A stretch of DNA of 64,000 nt from the NCBI GenBank assembly GCA_002989075.1, contig PSQN01000001.1, forward strand, positions 1,029,760 to 1,093,759. The letters are read 5' to 3'. Made by a program: the position numbers and the translations under genes. The notes below the pieces were generated by a model that did not search any database, had not been told where the DNA came from, and saw nothing but the letters and a program-made list of their open reading frames with translations. The first letter of the stretch is position 1; every line of letters starts with the position of its first letter. Below are positions 34,387-46,115 of the stretch, piece after piece. Source of the DNA: Arthonia radiata (Eukaryota; Ascomycota; Arthoniomycetes; Arthoniales; Arthoniaceae).

Positions 34387-36137
34387 GCGGTTCGATGGTG
34401 ATCTGTATTGGTTGCATTGTCTCTGGCGTTGCTAGCACATGTACTCAATATGTACGAATTGGATCTTGGAATGACAGTGCCGTTTGACACGGCTTTTCAT
34501 ATTTTGCTAACGTCCTCAACGTCCTTTCCCTACTCCCCCAATAACAGTCAAGCCCGCCAAGACCAAAACACGCTAGCAGCACTAGCTTCATGGCCCAAGC
34601 GCGAGAACGACAAAACCACTCCCATTCCCCAGCCTTCAGCGCTATATTTGATCTGTGTCCAGATTTGAGATTTTGAGCGAATTTTGGGTTGGTGCGTTGG
34701 CTAGTGTAGTAAGCACATATTGAATTGTGCTTGCGCTATAGAAAAGAGCTTTCACGACGATGTCGGCGCTAGTGCTCGAAGGGGTATAGCGCTTGAATCT
34801 CCTCACAGTTCGCGTGCGCAAAGATACGCAGGACGTCCTGGTCCCCCATTCGAGTCCAGCCGCGTATCCAGTGTCAAGGAGTCTTACGAACGCCCTTTGA
34901 CTAGCGCAGGCGATGCGGAACTCTACCGACCTCGTCTCGGATCATCTTCTGACATTCACGCTCGAGACATGTTCAACGTCGGTCTCCAAGCATGCTTGGT
35001 CAACGTGTCGAAGTCAAGCTGCTGACAGGCCTGGTTGCGGAGCTCAGCGTTACTTTTTGGGACGCTCGCATTCTTGCCAAGTGGCAGCGATCTCTTTGTT
35101 GGGTCACGCCACTGCGAGCTTCGTCCTGCAGTTGAAGAGACGCTTTGTGCGTTTGTGCGGTGTGCGGAGCATCTCGGAGCAGCGGTGCTCACATGCTGCT
35201 TCGGCGTTTGTATTCAGAAGAGGAGGGGCTTTGATTGTCAGTGTGGGTTTACCTGCGAACCACGGGTTGAGGAACCGAGTTGTTACGGCGCTCTTCACGC
35301 TTGGAGCATTTCGAGGAGATTGAAAGTATTCGTTGCCCGTCCTGGACTTGACAGCTGATTATTTAACCAGATGATGAAGGTAACAATGTCTGGCAAGAGC
35401 ATGCGCAACGCTGCAATCTCAGCAACAACTAAGTTACGTTTACCTGAGGATACCGCAGACAGCTGTGTACTACCGAACCACGGGTAGAGTCCTACAAGGA
35501 CCTCCACACCATTAACCTCAGAGCAGGATGATCGACACGCAGTATTCTCGCTTCCTGCTTCGTCAAACAAACGAAAGTGCTATGTCCCATGGTAAAGCAC
35601 GAAAAGTACAAAGCAAGAGGTTCAATCGAGCTCCAGAGACTGACCTCGCAGCACCTGTGGCGGTGTCACCCCGCAAATGCTACGATCCTCTGACTGCCAC
35701 TAACCAATCCCAGCAAAAGATCTCCATCCCCGAGGACGCTGACCCCCGTCATTGGGGGCGCACGGCTCGTTCAGTGGCGTGAGCGCCATCGTCTGCTCGT
35801 TGCTTTCGGGCGGAATGCACGGCGATTTGATCATCGTCAACATGCAGCCGCTATGCACAAGCGACTTGCTCCGCGCTGTGATGCTGGTGGTGCACGAGGT
35901 TACATGCGAACTTGGACAGCTGTGTGCATCCCTGGTGTGTTTAAAGGCTGGTGAACCCCTTGTTCTGTTGACGTGTGTTGTAGGCTTGTAGGCTTGCATT
36001 CTTGAGTGTTCGTAATCTGCCACTTCAGTAGAAAGAAAAGACAGCCTTTAGCGACATATAGCTCATAGTTCTAAGCGCACTCGACGCGATCTTAGTCAAA
36101 GTACCGGTGCCTCGCCCACCAGTACAGAAAGATCAAG
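34387..36137. other. Intergenic, no gene seen
   Basis: About 1.75 kb with many short overlapping frames on both strands and none with a recognisable domain, signal peptide or splice-supported extension. The last part is likely the promoter of the secreted protein gene. Confidence 0.5.
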
Positions 36138-36879
36138 ATGTCCACCCTCACAACCCTCCTCCTCGCCGCCGCCGCCTTCACCACCACCAGAGCGCAAGAC
36201 GCCCCAACAACTTGCGACACACCACCCACAGCGCCCGATCTATTCCAACTCGCCGCCGTCCCCGTCTTCGCCAACTATTCCCTCATCGCCCTCACAACCA
36301 CGGGCGGCGGCTCAGGTCTTGTCATCTTCCCAACGTGAGCCCTACCTTTAACCTCCTACCACCCAAGACGCCGTCATGAACAGCCTGTTGCTCGCGTCCA
36401 AAAGACTACCATCCTCTTGCTCATCTATCTCTACCACGAGCATCGTTCACTTCCAGCTGACACCAACCAGACCAGACGAAACCTTCGACACCGCCTCAAA
36501 TTTCACCTACACCCCCGCCACCCTCCAATTAACCACAACACTGGACTCAAACTACTCCTCCCTACCATTGCAAGACTCCCAATCCCTCTCCCTCACCTCC
36601 TCCACCACCCCAGACTCCGGCCTCATTCAGGTCACCGGCTCCGGCGTAACCAACAGCGACGGCTCGTGTGATGATACAGCATACTTCGTCAAGAGCGACG
36701 AGCTGGACGTAGGGCTGTACGGGTGGACGTTGTGTAATAATGGGGCGTTGGGGTGGGTTGGGAGTAGTAACGCGGAGCCGTGTGAGAAGGCGGCTTTGAG
36801 GGCGTTTGTGAATGGGACGGAGGGCGCGATGGAGGGGTTGAGGATGGGGAGGGCGGCGTGGGTGATGGGCGGGACGTAA
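36138..36879 (+). CDS. Secreted four-cysteine protein, unknown family
   Basis: Two exons, 36138-36334 and 36471-36879, with a 136-nt intron (GTGAGC donor, AACCAG acceptor), give 201 residues. The N-terminus is a clear signal peptide: MSTL, a hydrophobic TLLLAAAAFTTT and cleavage after Arg-Ala near residue 19. The mature protein is rich in Thr and Ser, has sequons (NYS, NFT, NGT) and four cysteines (one near residue 26, then in GSCDD, TLCNN and EPCEK). The middle reads as a beta-rich sequence with short Thr/Ser strands. It probably sits in the cell wall or outside the cell. I do not recognise a family. It is convergent with the PTH11-like gene 233 nt away. Confidence 0.75.
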
Positions 36880-37112
36880 GGGGAGTCAGGGTTGGAGTGC
36901 GGCGATGCATGGTAGAGGGATGATTGGGATTTGTGCGAGATCGTGGAGCGAGAGGATGGTTGGAGAACACTGGTAAGGTTGAAGAGGGCGGGAGGGGTGG
37001 GGGTAAGGGATGTGGCACGTGAGAGGAGCTTATACGGTAATCTCCAATGCAATCAATCCGAGTCGCGGAACCGTTTACTGTCACATCAACAAGTCGCAAG
37101 CACCATAAGTAG

Positions 37113-38378
37113 TCATAAAGTGGCCTGAGCCCTCATTCCCAATTCTAAATCACTCGCCGCCCTCTCCCGCGCTAAAAAGTACGCCGCGACATCCTTCCGC
37201 AGCATAACGCGATTCGCACTCTTCACCAACACCAGATCATCCTCATCACTTTCCCCCTCCATCGGCGACCCAGCCCTTAGCACACCCCCCACCCCCCTCC
37301 ACTCCCCCATCACCAACCCCGGGCTCTTCGCCCTCGACTCCTCCTCCGACCCCGATTCCTTCAACCCCACCTGCTCCTCCGTCTTACCCACCAGCCGCCG
37401 CCGCCCACTACTCCACGTCCGAATCTTCTCCGACAGCCGCGCGCACACGACGACAAAGGTCCCGTACAGCATCGGCAGCGACGACAGGATAATGCCTAAA
37501 CTGACCTCCAGCACGACCCACAGCGTCTCCCCGGAGATGGCCCACGTCACATCCGGGTTCAGCGTCTCGTCCACGTGGATCGTCTTGAAAATCGAGCAGA
37601 TGCCCGGGAGGAGGACCAGCCCGAGGAGGAAGCTGACGGCGGCTTTGGTGGCGCGGTTCATTTGGAGATGGCACAGGATCCAGATGGGGAGGACGCCGCA
37701 GGTGAAGTCTGTGATGGTGCAGATGGCTTTGTCGTTAGTGTCCAGAAGACCATCAGGGTGTGGGGAAACTCACAGCCGTAGACGTAGTAGACGTCGTTAA
37801 GCGTGGTCTCGCGCTTCATGCATCTCCCGTCGATCCAGGGTTTCCAGACTTTCTGCAACGGGATGCACTGCAGGCAGAAGACGATGAAGGTGCCCAGGCC
37901 GGTGGTGACGAGCACGGCCATGAGGAGCCAGATGGTGCGGGTGACGGTGCGCTGAGCGATGGTGACCATGCGGAGGATGCTGATGCAGACGGAGAGTTTG
38001 ACGAGGACCGGGGCGGCGATGGCGATGATCTCGGTGGCGGTGAACCAGCGGACGATGATGAGGAGGGCGGGGAGGGGGATGTCGCTGATGTGGAGCATGA
38101 CGCCGTGGTGGAGGGCGATGGTTAGGGTTGCGCATTCGATTAGGTGGACGGCCTGTTGGCAGCTGTGAGTCGTGAGGGAGGAAGTGGTGTTGTTGAGGGC
38201 TTACCAGTGCGAGGCAGATCATGTAGTCGTCCCATCCGATGGCTTTGCGGATGAAGAGGCGGATGTACATGCGTAAGGATACGACGAGAATCATGACGCC
38301 TGCCAGACCCCAGATCATGCCGTAAAAGCGAGAACGGCGATCTGGGTCGGAAGTGTGTGGCGGTGGTCCGGCGTCCAT
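37113..38378 (-). CDS. Rhodopsin-like (PTH11-class) seven-helix membrane protein
   Basis: Three exons: 38378-38205, 38152-37774 and 37708-37113, with introns of 52 and 65 nt, giving 382 residues. The start is the ATG at 38378 (MDAGPPPHTS); the frame upstream has no ATG. The segment IWGLAGVMILVVSLRMYIRL is helix 1, followed by the family's WDDYMICLAL, then hydrophobic helices through VRWFTATEIIAI, LVKLSVCISILR, LLMAVLVTTGLGTFIVF, GVLPIWILCHLQM and LEVSLGIILSSLPML. The Cys-rich loop CLQCIPLQKVW and the WDD motif are typical of the fungal rhodopsin-like domain shared by PTH11-related receptors. No CFEM domain is present. The cytosolic tail is polar, with acidic and Ser-rich parts. A role in surface or nutrient sensing is only a family inference. 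Confidence 0.88.
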
Positions 38379-40075
38379 TGTGTGTTTCTTACGCTTGTGA
38401 CCATTCAAATGCGGACGCTGATGTGAATGTATATATTGGCATGCTTCCTACACTCCTGACGCTGTTGCCATTATAATGATATTAAAACATGAGGAACCGC
38501 GACGACAACCGCAGATTTGATCCACCAAAAGTCAAATCGATTCTGCTGCGCCGCTCACGCGCACGGAGTTCATCTTATACAACAACGAAGGACGGCGGCA
38601 TGAAGCGGGACACACATCGCAACGTGCAGCGTAAGCTCGTCAGACAGACCAATCGAGAAGTGTACAAGCAGAAAAGAGCTGCCTACGAAGCGCTTACCCG
38701 CAGAGCTCGAGTCTGCCTACCGTCCCGACCGAGATATCATGCTGACCAAGAAGATTCCCAGCACGCAAGCTGCCGCGCATCTATGCACACGTCTATCTGC
38801 CTCTGGCCTAGGGTTGTGTTTCGCGAGAGTCGAAGCCCTGGCAGGACGGGAAGCAACTGGGATTGAGCTGTGTTGTGATACGCACAAGCGCTGCTGGTCA
38901 TTGTTCGGTCCCGCGGGATGAACCGGCAATCTAAGCTGATTTCCGGAGTACTCATCTCTCACTGGGCGCCGTGTCTGTGAGACGTGCAGTACACAGTCAG
39001 CTAGATCAAAGGGCTCGCTCTGTGTACACGCCGAGGATGGACGTTATGGACAGGCAGCGTGGTAAAGATAAAAAGTGCAAGTAGAAGAACGATGAATGCC
39101 GTAACACAGATCGTTGGTTGCAAAGTACCGAGCCGTGGAAAGCACGATCTCCGGAATTGTTGGGGGCTGTTGGGGGCTGTGTGATTGCAGGCATGCATGT
39201 TGGCTGGACCGTGCCTTTTTCTCGCTGGCCACTGACGATCGAGCCGTGTATTTTTATACGCGGGGTCAATCGATGGCGGCACGTAGCTTTGCTGACCTCT
39301 GCGATGTGCTGTAAGACCGTTTATCTGCCTCTTCCGGACGTGGAGCTGGCGCAGTCTTCTCCAATCGAGCTTTGTACGACCGCATTCGGGACCAGGCCAG
39401 GCGACAACGGTGTACATTCGGCCTGCGAGATCGTTCTGGGTCGGGGAAGGAACCTCTGTCGTGTGGATCATTGTACTTCGTCGTTCAGAGGCGTCAACAG
39501 TGCTTACCGGCTTGTTGCCTTTTGTGCGCGATCTTGGAGTCAGACTCGCATGAAGAAAAATCATACCTCGCAGACAGGAAGATCCGACTGTTTTTGCGTA
39601 TCAGCTCACTTTCTGTTGGTGTGAGGCGGATGTATCTAGGTGCAGCTCTTTGGGGGTTGCTCCAGCTGAGCCTCTAAGAAGGGGCACTTCTGTCTTCTGG
39701 GTTCAAAATACTACCATACCCGCAAATTGGCTTGCTTTTCCAGAGAGACGGTAACCCGGACACTGCTTTTGAAGAACAGCGTACGATAGAGTGCGGTTCT
39801 GGCTTGCTGGCAAGGTGGTTTAGCCATGCTGTGGTGTTAGCTCGGTACTCAAGGACACAACTACCTAAGCGATACTCTTTGAGTGGTACTCTTGTAGACT
39901 AAAGATAACAAAATCCAGAGTGACGGCGTATCGATCGATTTAGAAGAGGAACGAGCACCCGGTCGCTGCTCTTGATGTCAACAATTCTAACCACTCACAT
40001 GAAGCCAAAATCTCATGCAGTCATACCAGACATCTCTTCATCGATGGCGGAACTACTACAGCCATCCTCCAGCGT
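38379..40075. other. Intergenic, no gene called
   Basis: About 1.7 kb. A basic plus-strand frame (38489-38866) and a minus-strand frame ending in a hydrophobic stretch (39001-39564) are open but have no family resemblance. Neither is supported enough to call. Confidence 0.45.
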
Positions 40076-43000
40076 CTAGATGTTTTCAAAGTGAAAGCCC
40101 GGATTCCCCGGCTGCGCCCCCTCAGCGCTTAGCGGCAACTCCACTCTCCTCTCTCCCTTTCCACCACCATCCCCGCCCACCACCTCCCCCTCCTTACTCC
40201 CTTCCTCGACAGCCACAATCTCCACCATCCGACACTTCACGACCGTAACCCGCAACCCCTTCACCATCTCCCCCAACACCTCCAACTCATCAAACAACAA
40301 CTTCCGCTCAAACACCTCCTCCGCGCCCTCTCCGGCCTCCAACCGCTTCTTCAGCCCTTGTACGAACGGCATCGCCTTCTTCGTCTCGCCTTTCTCTAGC
40401 TTCTGTGACACACCTTTGATATCGACATTCATGTTCGCGAAGTTCTGCCGCACCAGCTCGATGCACTTCTCCTGCCACGCCGGATAGTTTTTGGCGACGT
40501 AGATGGAGAGCTTTTTATCGGTTTTGGGGTCGTACGAAGAAGTCTTGCCTTTGGCGACTTTCTTCTGCTGGGCGCCCTCCGCGGACGTTATGGAAGAGGT
40601 GGTGGAACGGACGTATTCGCGGGCGACTGTTAGTGCTGGATCAGGCGCGGGAACCTTAGGCCATGTCGCCTTCTGAATGGTGGTGGTGTGCTCGAGGACG
40701 TCAAGCCACATATACTCAGCCCAGTGCGGTGCAAGTGGCTGAAGCATGAGCGACTGCAGCTCGATGTACTGGCGGATGAGGTCCGCGTGCATGCCGTGGC
40801 CTGCTGCGCGCGTGGTCTCTCGGTAGAAGTCGCGAGAGCTAGTGAGGTCGTAAAGACCGGATTTCAGCGCCGCTTTGAACATGTAGCCTTTGTAGTGCGC
40901 GATGGTTTGGTAGATGAGCGTGTGCATCTCGTTCGCGAAGAGGTTGTCCCAGAACAAGTATGGGCCGATGCGCTGAACGATGTCGGGATTCTTGCGGTAG
41001 TCGCCGTCGCGTGCGGTGGTGTACTCCGAGGGAGAAGAGACGGTATGTGATTCGCGGATCATCTCCTCGCACCATTTCCGGAGCTCGTATAGGCGGAGGA
41101 TGGTGGAGTTGGCGACGGACTCGTCGAAGTTGGCGTCGTCTATTCCGTCGCCTGCGTCTGCGAGGGCAACACGCGTGGCATCTGCGCCGAACTTACCTGT
41201 TGCTTCGGCGAGGGTCAAGAAGTTGCCGGTGGATTTTGACATCTTTTCGCCGTTTAGGAGGAGGTGGCCATTTGCGCGGATGGCTTTGGGCCAGTACTCG
41301 CGTGGGAAGAGGGCAAGATGGATGTATAGGAAGAAGGAGAGATGATTTTGAATGAGGTCCTTGCCAGATGTCCGAAGATCGAGAGGATACCAGTACGTGA
41401 ACTCGCGGCGCAAAGTGTTGAGAGTGTCTGTGGGTATTGAGGTGGACGGTGCGATAGAGGTACGCTGGAACGTGTAATCCCAGACTTCGTCAGTCATCTG
41501 GTCAGGGCTAACGTTAGCGGGACCTGGTTGCTTGCCGAAGATGTCTGTGTGGAGGAGGTGCGCGATGGTGTAGTAGGACATATAGATCGTTGAATCTGAG
41601 AGGGACTCAACCATCACGGAGTGATCCCACGGAAGTTTCGAACCAAGGCCGTAAGATCGGGCGCACGCCCACTGCGTAAGCCAGGACAGGGTCATCTCAA
41701 ATGCATTCTTCGTGTCCGTCGTGAAGGTGTTGAGGCCATGTTCGTCGTTCAGGTAGGATATGACCGTCTGTTGCCATGCACCGTCACCCTTGTTTTCGTA
41801 TGTACCATAGTTCATATACCATTGGTCGAGGTGAGCAGCCACACATTCATCTGCTGACCGCGATAGAACGTAGCCATCAGGCTCTGCGTAATTGAAAGCG
41901 TCACCAGAGTCAATAAGCTGAGCTCGGACCTTGGGCTTTGCGTCGATGACAGACTGACCCTTGAAATCGCCATAGACCATCGTACCTTTGTAGAAACCCT
42001 CTTTGTATGCAAGATCCTTCGCCTCAGCAAGGGGTTTTGTGTCTTTTGGCGAGTTGATCTTAAACTGCTCAACAAGGAACTTGGCCGTTAGATTGCCATA
42101 GGATGGTGTTCCTATTAGAGGTACAATGTCAAGCTCTGCCCACTCCTTCTTGATACCATAGTAATCGGCCTTTTTGGTGAGATCCTGTATCGTTGCATAG
42201 TCGTCAGGGCTGTCAGATGGGACACACGTTACAACACCGGTGCCCTTTGATGCTTTGACAGTCTCCATGGGCAGAATGCGGATACCCTCTTTGTGCACTG
42301 ATAGAGGTGCTTGCACAAGCGTGCCAACGACCTCAGAACCTGCAAGATCAGCCACTTTGGGAAACTGTCCCCACTTTGCAAAGATATTCTGAAATGACAT
42401 GTTTCGCGCCGCTCGCTCCGAAATGAAATAAAACTCCCTGTCGTTCGCCTTGAATATGCCGTAGGGTATCTTGGGTCCGACGAAACAGCAGTTCTGTCCA
42501 TACATCGTCTCTGGTCTTAAAGTAGCTGGTACAAAGTAAACGTTGACGCCATCCGGGATCTTGCCAGCAAGTTTCCTCTGCGCAGCCTCGGGCCACTCCT
42601 TGACCTTTAGCTTCAACGCAGTGTACTCTTGCACGCTCACACCTTCGCCCTCAGCTCTGTCGTGATCCATACACGCTTGACCGTCTTTCGGCGAGTAGAC
42701 TGTGTACCGCTTGCCGAACTTGATCTTGTCTAGCTGCTTGAGAAGATTCATCTGCCACCGCACGAACGAATCGTAGTATGGATTAGCATCAGTCGTAACG
42801 AACGATCTCCTCCAATCTATTCTGCAGCCGAAGTTTGTCAAATCCCGCTTCCACAGCGGCGGGAAATATTGCAGCCAATGAGCCGGATCAGCGAACTTGT
42901 GGATCTCGTCCTGCTTGATGCCAATCGCCAGCATGATCTGGAATTGGTACTTGAGCTTCACCGTCTTCGCAGCAGCCTTTCCCTTCTTCGCCGAGAACTT

Positions 43001-43577
43001 TGTGATGTCCTCCTTCGTCTGCTGTTGCGTCGGCGCAGGTGCATCGTTGGGCGTCTCACCGTTCACAACAGCCGTCTCCGGACACCGCTCAAAGTTCTTT
43101 CCGAACATTTCAATCTCGCGGACCAGCTTGTCGGCACACGCTTTGATGGGCATGCCCGTGCAATGATAGCCCTGCGGATACAGCACCCTCCGTCCATTCA
43201 TCCGCTCAACACCTACCGCAAACTCGATCTTGCTCATTGTGAAGCTGTGACCAGCGTGCCCTGTGCCGTTCATGTAGGGGTATGCCATGGTGCCAAACCA
43301 TTTCGGATGCTTGGCGCGCAGGTCGGCGGGTGATATTGAGTCGTAGGGTGCTTCTGAGAGGGACGGAGCATCTGACTGGAAGATCTTCTGATCCTGCCAT
43401 GATTGCTGAAAGCGTTTTTCTTGTGTGATGAGGGTATCACGTTTTTCAGTCTACAAGAACATGAGTATTCAACATCTACTTCGGCTTACAGTCTTTGCCT
43501 ACGTTTTCGAGCTTCAATGTGGCTTTCGAGCTATTACTCGGGTCGAGCGCGTCGACTGTTGCTTGTGCGGCCGCCAT
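40076..43577 (-). CDS. Leucyl-tRNA synthetase, cytosolic
   Basis: Two exons, 43577-43503 and 43450-40076, with a 52-nt intron (GTAGGC donor, CTTGTAG acceptor). The splice joins LKLEN to TEKRDTLITQ, the conserved start of fungal LeuRS. The product is 1149 residues, in the expected size range. The class I signature HIGH appears as HAGH (about residue 90, PYMNGTGHAGHSF). KMSKS lies near residue 760 (LLNGEKMSKSTGNF). Between them is the CP1 editing domain with its Thr-rich region (ATLRPETMYGQN). An anticodon-binding domain and a Lys-rich C-terminal extension follow, ending NPGFHFENI as in eukaryotic enzymes. It charges tRNA-Leu in the cytosol. Divergent from the GET2 gene across a 718-nt spacer that carries a minisatellite. 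Confidence 0.97.
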
Positions 43578-43645
43578 GCTGACTGATAGGTGTCTTGCAA
43601 GTCCGGAACGATTCAGTATGTCAAGCTGGATTTATAAGTACCAGC

Positions 43646-43716
43646 TCAGGCAAAGCGTGACACATTCAATATCAACTTCGGGCCCATAAATTCTTTGTCA
43701 GGCAAAGCGTGACACA
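43646..43716 (+). repeat. 19-bp direct repeat pair
   Basis: TCAGGCAAAGCGTGACACA occurs at 43646-43664 and again at 43698-43716, 52 bp apart, close upstream of the LeuRS start. It could be a transcription-factor site pair or part of a local duplication. Confidence 0.8.
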
Positions 43717-43861
43717 CTGAGTATCGAATTGGAGGCTGTCCAATGATGAGCTCCAGAACGGGGGCGCCCAAAGTGCGCCAACAGAAACAACTCACTCTGG
43801 CGGTCCCCAGAGAGGCTGTCACTTTAGTCGTGCACTTTGGTGGTGCACTTTGGGGGCGCCC

Positions 43862-44155
43862 AAAGCGGAGATAGCCCAGAGTAGTGCACCACCAAAGCGG
43901 AGATAGCCCAGAGTGCACCAAAGCGGAGATAGCCCAGAGTACACCACTAAAGCGGAGATAGCCCAGAGTACACCACTAAAGCGGAGATAGCCCAGAGTGC
44001 ACCGCCAAAGTATAGCTGTCCCCAAAGTGCACCGCCAAACTTGTAGAGCTTCCCCCAAAGCGCACAGCCAAAGTAGAGCTGCCCCCAAACTGGACCCCCG
44101 AAGTAGAGCCCCCAAAACGCACTGCCAAAGAAGAGCTTCAGAACGGGAGCCCCCA
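43862..44155 (+). repeat. Minisatellite, about 29-bp unit
   Basis: Units starting AAAGCGGAGATAGCCC lie at 43862, 43893, 43920, 43949 and 43978, spaced 27-31 bp. Decaying copies follow at 44007 and 44037 and fade out by about 44155. Adjacent units share the linker CAGAGTACACCACT. The repeat is directly tandem, with no unique spacers. Confidence 0.85.
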
Positions 44156-44295
44156 AAACCAGTGTCCGAAAGAGACGTACACTTGCTCCATCAGTTTGCG
44201 CACAAGCTCCAACCTTTCCACATCTCCTCGAGCGCAACAATCCGCCTCCCCCTCAAAACCCACAAATCTACCCCCTTCCCCATCGCTCATCCATC

Positions 44296-45210
44296 ATGGC
44301 CGACACCGCCCCACCCCCCAACGAATCCAAACCCCAACGCGACGCGCGCCTCCGCCGCGAACGCCGCAACGCCAAAATCCAAGCAGAAGGCTCTTCACGC
44401 CTCTCCAAAATCACATCACTCTCTGGCCGCCCCGCCGCCGCAGAAGCAGAGCTAAACCGCACGCCGCCCTCTCGCTCTCCAGGACCGCAGGCACGGCAGA
44501 ATGGCAGTGCGCGCACACAGCAAGGTGGTAGCGGTGCAGACGACCCCGCGGAGGTGGACATAAGCAGTATGTTCCAGCGACCGCCGGGTGCGCAGGAGGG
44601 CGTGGGCCAGCAGGAACTGTTCAGGCGGATGATGAGGGCTGGTGGGGAGGAGGAACCGGGACGAGAGGGTGGGGAGGCAGGGGAGGACGACCCGATTATG
44701 CGGATGATGCAGCAGATGCTCGGGGGCGTTGGCGGGACAGACGGGCAGGATGGGCCGCCGGGGTTACCGCCTGGTCTGGTGTCGATGCTGGGAGGTGGCG
44801 CGCCGCAGCAGGAAACGGCGCAGGTTTCGAACAGCGATACGCTCTGGCGGCTTCTGCATGGGATGCTTGCACTGCTGCTTGCGCTGTATGCGGCGCTGTA
44901 TCTTTCGTTTACTGGCTCGAGTTTGTCGCGGAGCGAGTACTTCACTGCGCCGACTGGGCAGCGGCTGTTTTACTTGTTTGCGACTGTGGAGTTGCTGTTG
45001 CAGGGCACGCGGTATCTGCTGGATAAGGGGAGGCCGCCGCCGAGTGGGATACTGGGAAAGATCGGTCAGTTTCTGCCGGAGCCGTATGCGGGGTATGTGA
45101 GGTTGGTGAGTCGGTATGGGGTTATCTATACGGCGGTGGTAAGTGATGCGCTTGTGGTGGTGTTTGTGCTGGGCATGGTCGCGTGGGTGAGGGGTGAGGC
45201 TGGTGCGTGA
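44296..45210 (+). CDS. GET complex subunit GET2-like
   Basis: A single exon of 304 residues. The N-terminus has the charged RLRRERRNAKIQAEGSSRL stretch, followed by a conserved Ser-rich motif. In Get2 this exposed Arg-rich segment captures the ATPase Get3 carrying tail-anchored proteins. A long Gly/Glu-rich linker with MFQR and MMQQML segments precedes three C-terminal hydrophobic helices (about residues 187-205, 222-240 and 272-297), matching the three-transmembrane ER anchor of Get2/CAML. It works with Get1 as the ER receptor in tail-anchored protein insertion. The gene is convergent with the MRP49 gene 170 nt downstream. Confidence 0.85.
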   Translation: MADTAPPPNESKPQRDARLRRERRNAKIQAEGSSRLSKITSLSGRPAAAEAELNRTPPSRSPGPQARQNGSARTQQGGSGADDPAEVDISSMFQRPPGAQEGVGQQELFRRMMRAGGEEEPGREGGEAGEDDPIMRMMQQMLGGVGGTDGQDGPPGLPPGLVSMLGGGAPQQETAQVSNSDTLWRLLHGMLALLLALYAALYLSFTGSSLSRSEYFTAPTGQRLFYLFATVELLLQGTRYLLDKGRPPPSGILGKIGQFLPEPYAGYVRLVSRYGVIYTAVVSDALVVVFVLGMVAWVRGEAGA

Positions 45211-45380
45211 GGTGCGTGATCACCTCTGCCACGGGGGAGCTGCGAGTGTGGAAGAGAAAACAAGACGCGGGAAGATGTATGCGTACGAGGTGGTTCTGTA
45301 CAATATTATACAAGCGCTATGAGCGACGACGCTATGCGAAATGTCCTGAACAACACCACGAAGGGGCAGCAGCACCACCC

Positions 45381-46115
45381 TTACTGTATTGACGCACTCC
45401 TCCTCGCCTGATCCAGAATCTCCTGTTCCCTCCGCTTCTTCGCTAGCACCTCCGCCTGCAGAGTTGCGTCACGCTCACTCCGACTTCGCTGCTCCTCCAG
45501 CGTGGCCATCTCCTCCCTCTCTTGGTGCGTCGGCTCAATCTGCTGCCCGTCGACGAGACTCGTGAATTCATCCAGGATCGCCGCGTCCGTTTTGTGCTTC
45601 ATATCCATCACCTCCTCTCTTTCTGATACAGGTTGGTCGGGCGTAGTTTGTGCGTTTTGCGTAGGAGAGGATGAGCTAGAGTTCGTGGCGAGGTATACGT
45701 AGAGGGACGCGGGACCGGCCTGGTCGTCTGTGCGTGTGACGGTCATGGGAATGGAAGGGTTGTGGTATTTGAGGCGGGGGAGTACGTGGTGCCAGAATTT
45801 CCTGTCCGTTCCAGTACAATCAGCAAGTTGTCCTCGCAGCGTCCTGGAGAAAGAGTTCAATTGCTGACCGCGGGCCCATGTGTCCATCGTTTATGCGTTT
45901 CGCGAATTGCATGTGTATTCTTGTGACTTGTGGTTTCATGGCCATTGCGCCAGGGCCTAACCGGACATCGAGGAGCTGTTGATTGTTAGGTACTAATCAA
46001 TCGGCAGGTGTAGGAGACCGTACTCTCTATTATGGTGTCAGCGTGGTGCAATGACCAGTAAAGCAAGAGTACCGACCTCTTTTAATCGGCGCATTCGCTT
46101 GAACATGGCAACCAT
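45381..46115 (-). CDS. Mitochondrial ribosomal protein MRP49-like
   Basis: Three exons: 46115-46077, 45975-45869 and 45801-45381, with introns of 101 and 67 nt, giving 188 residues. The splices are decided by restored conservation: MFKRMRRLKE joins LLDVRLGPGA, and GHMGP joins RKFWHHVLPRLKYHNP. This is the L51/S25/CI-B8 thioredoxin-like domain of mitochondrial large-subunit protein Mrp49. The C-terminal half is charged, with a coiled-coil-like region about residues 150-185, as in filamentous fungi. Both donors are unusual (GTCGGT and GTCAGC instead of GTAAGT). The start at 46115 is the first ATG of the conserved N-terminus. Confidence 0.85.

Larger units (their letters stand above)
43578..44295. 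promoter_or_regulatory. Divergent promoter of LeuRS and GET2-like genes
   Basis: The spacer between two head-to-head housekeeping genes. It contains a 19-bp direct repeat (43646-43664 and 43698-43716) and the 29-bp minisatellite described separately, leaving about 70 nt of unique sequence on the LeuRS side and about 130 nt on the GET2 side for core promoters. Confidence 0.6.

Noticed and set aside
35528-35782. Plus-strand 84-codon frame
   Set aside because: It has an ATG but no domain, signal or splice support.
38489-38866. Basic 125-codon plus-strand frame
   Set aside because: Arg-rich composition without any recognisable motif; probably chance.
39001-39564. Minus-strand 187-codon frame ending in a hydrophobic stretch
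   Set aside because: No family resemblance, an overlapping long frame on the other strand, and no splice or promoter support. The hydrophobic C-terminal part could still be a tiny membrane protein.
43862-44155. The repeat array as a CRISPR-like array
   Set aside because: Units are directly tandem with no unique spacers, and the DNA is eukaryotic.
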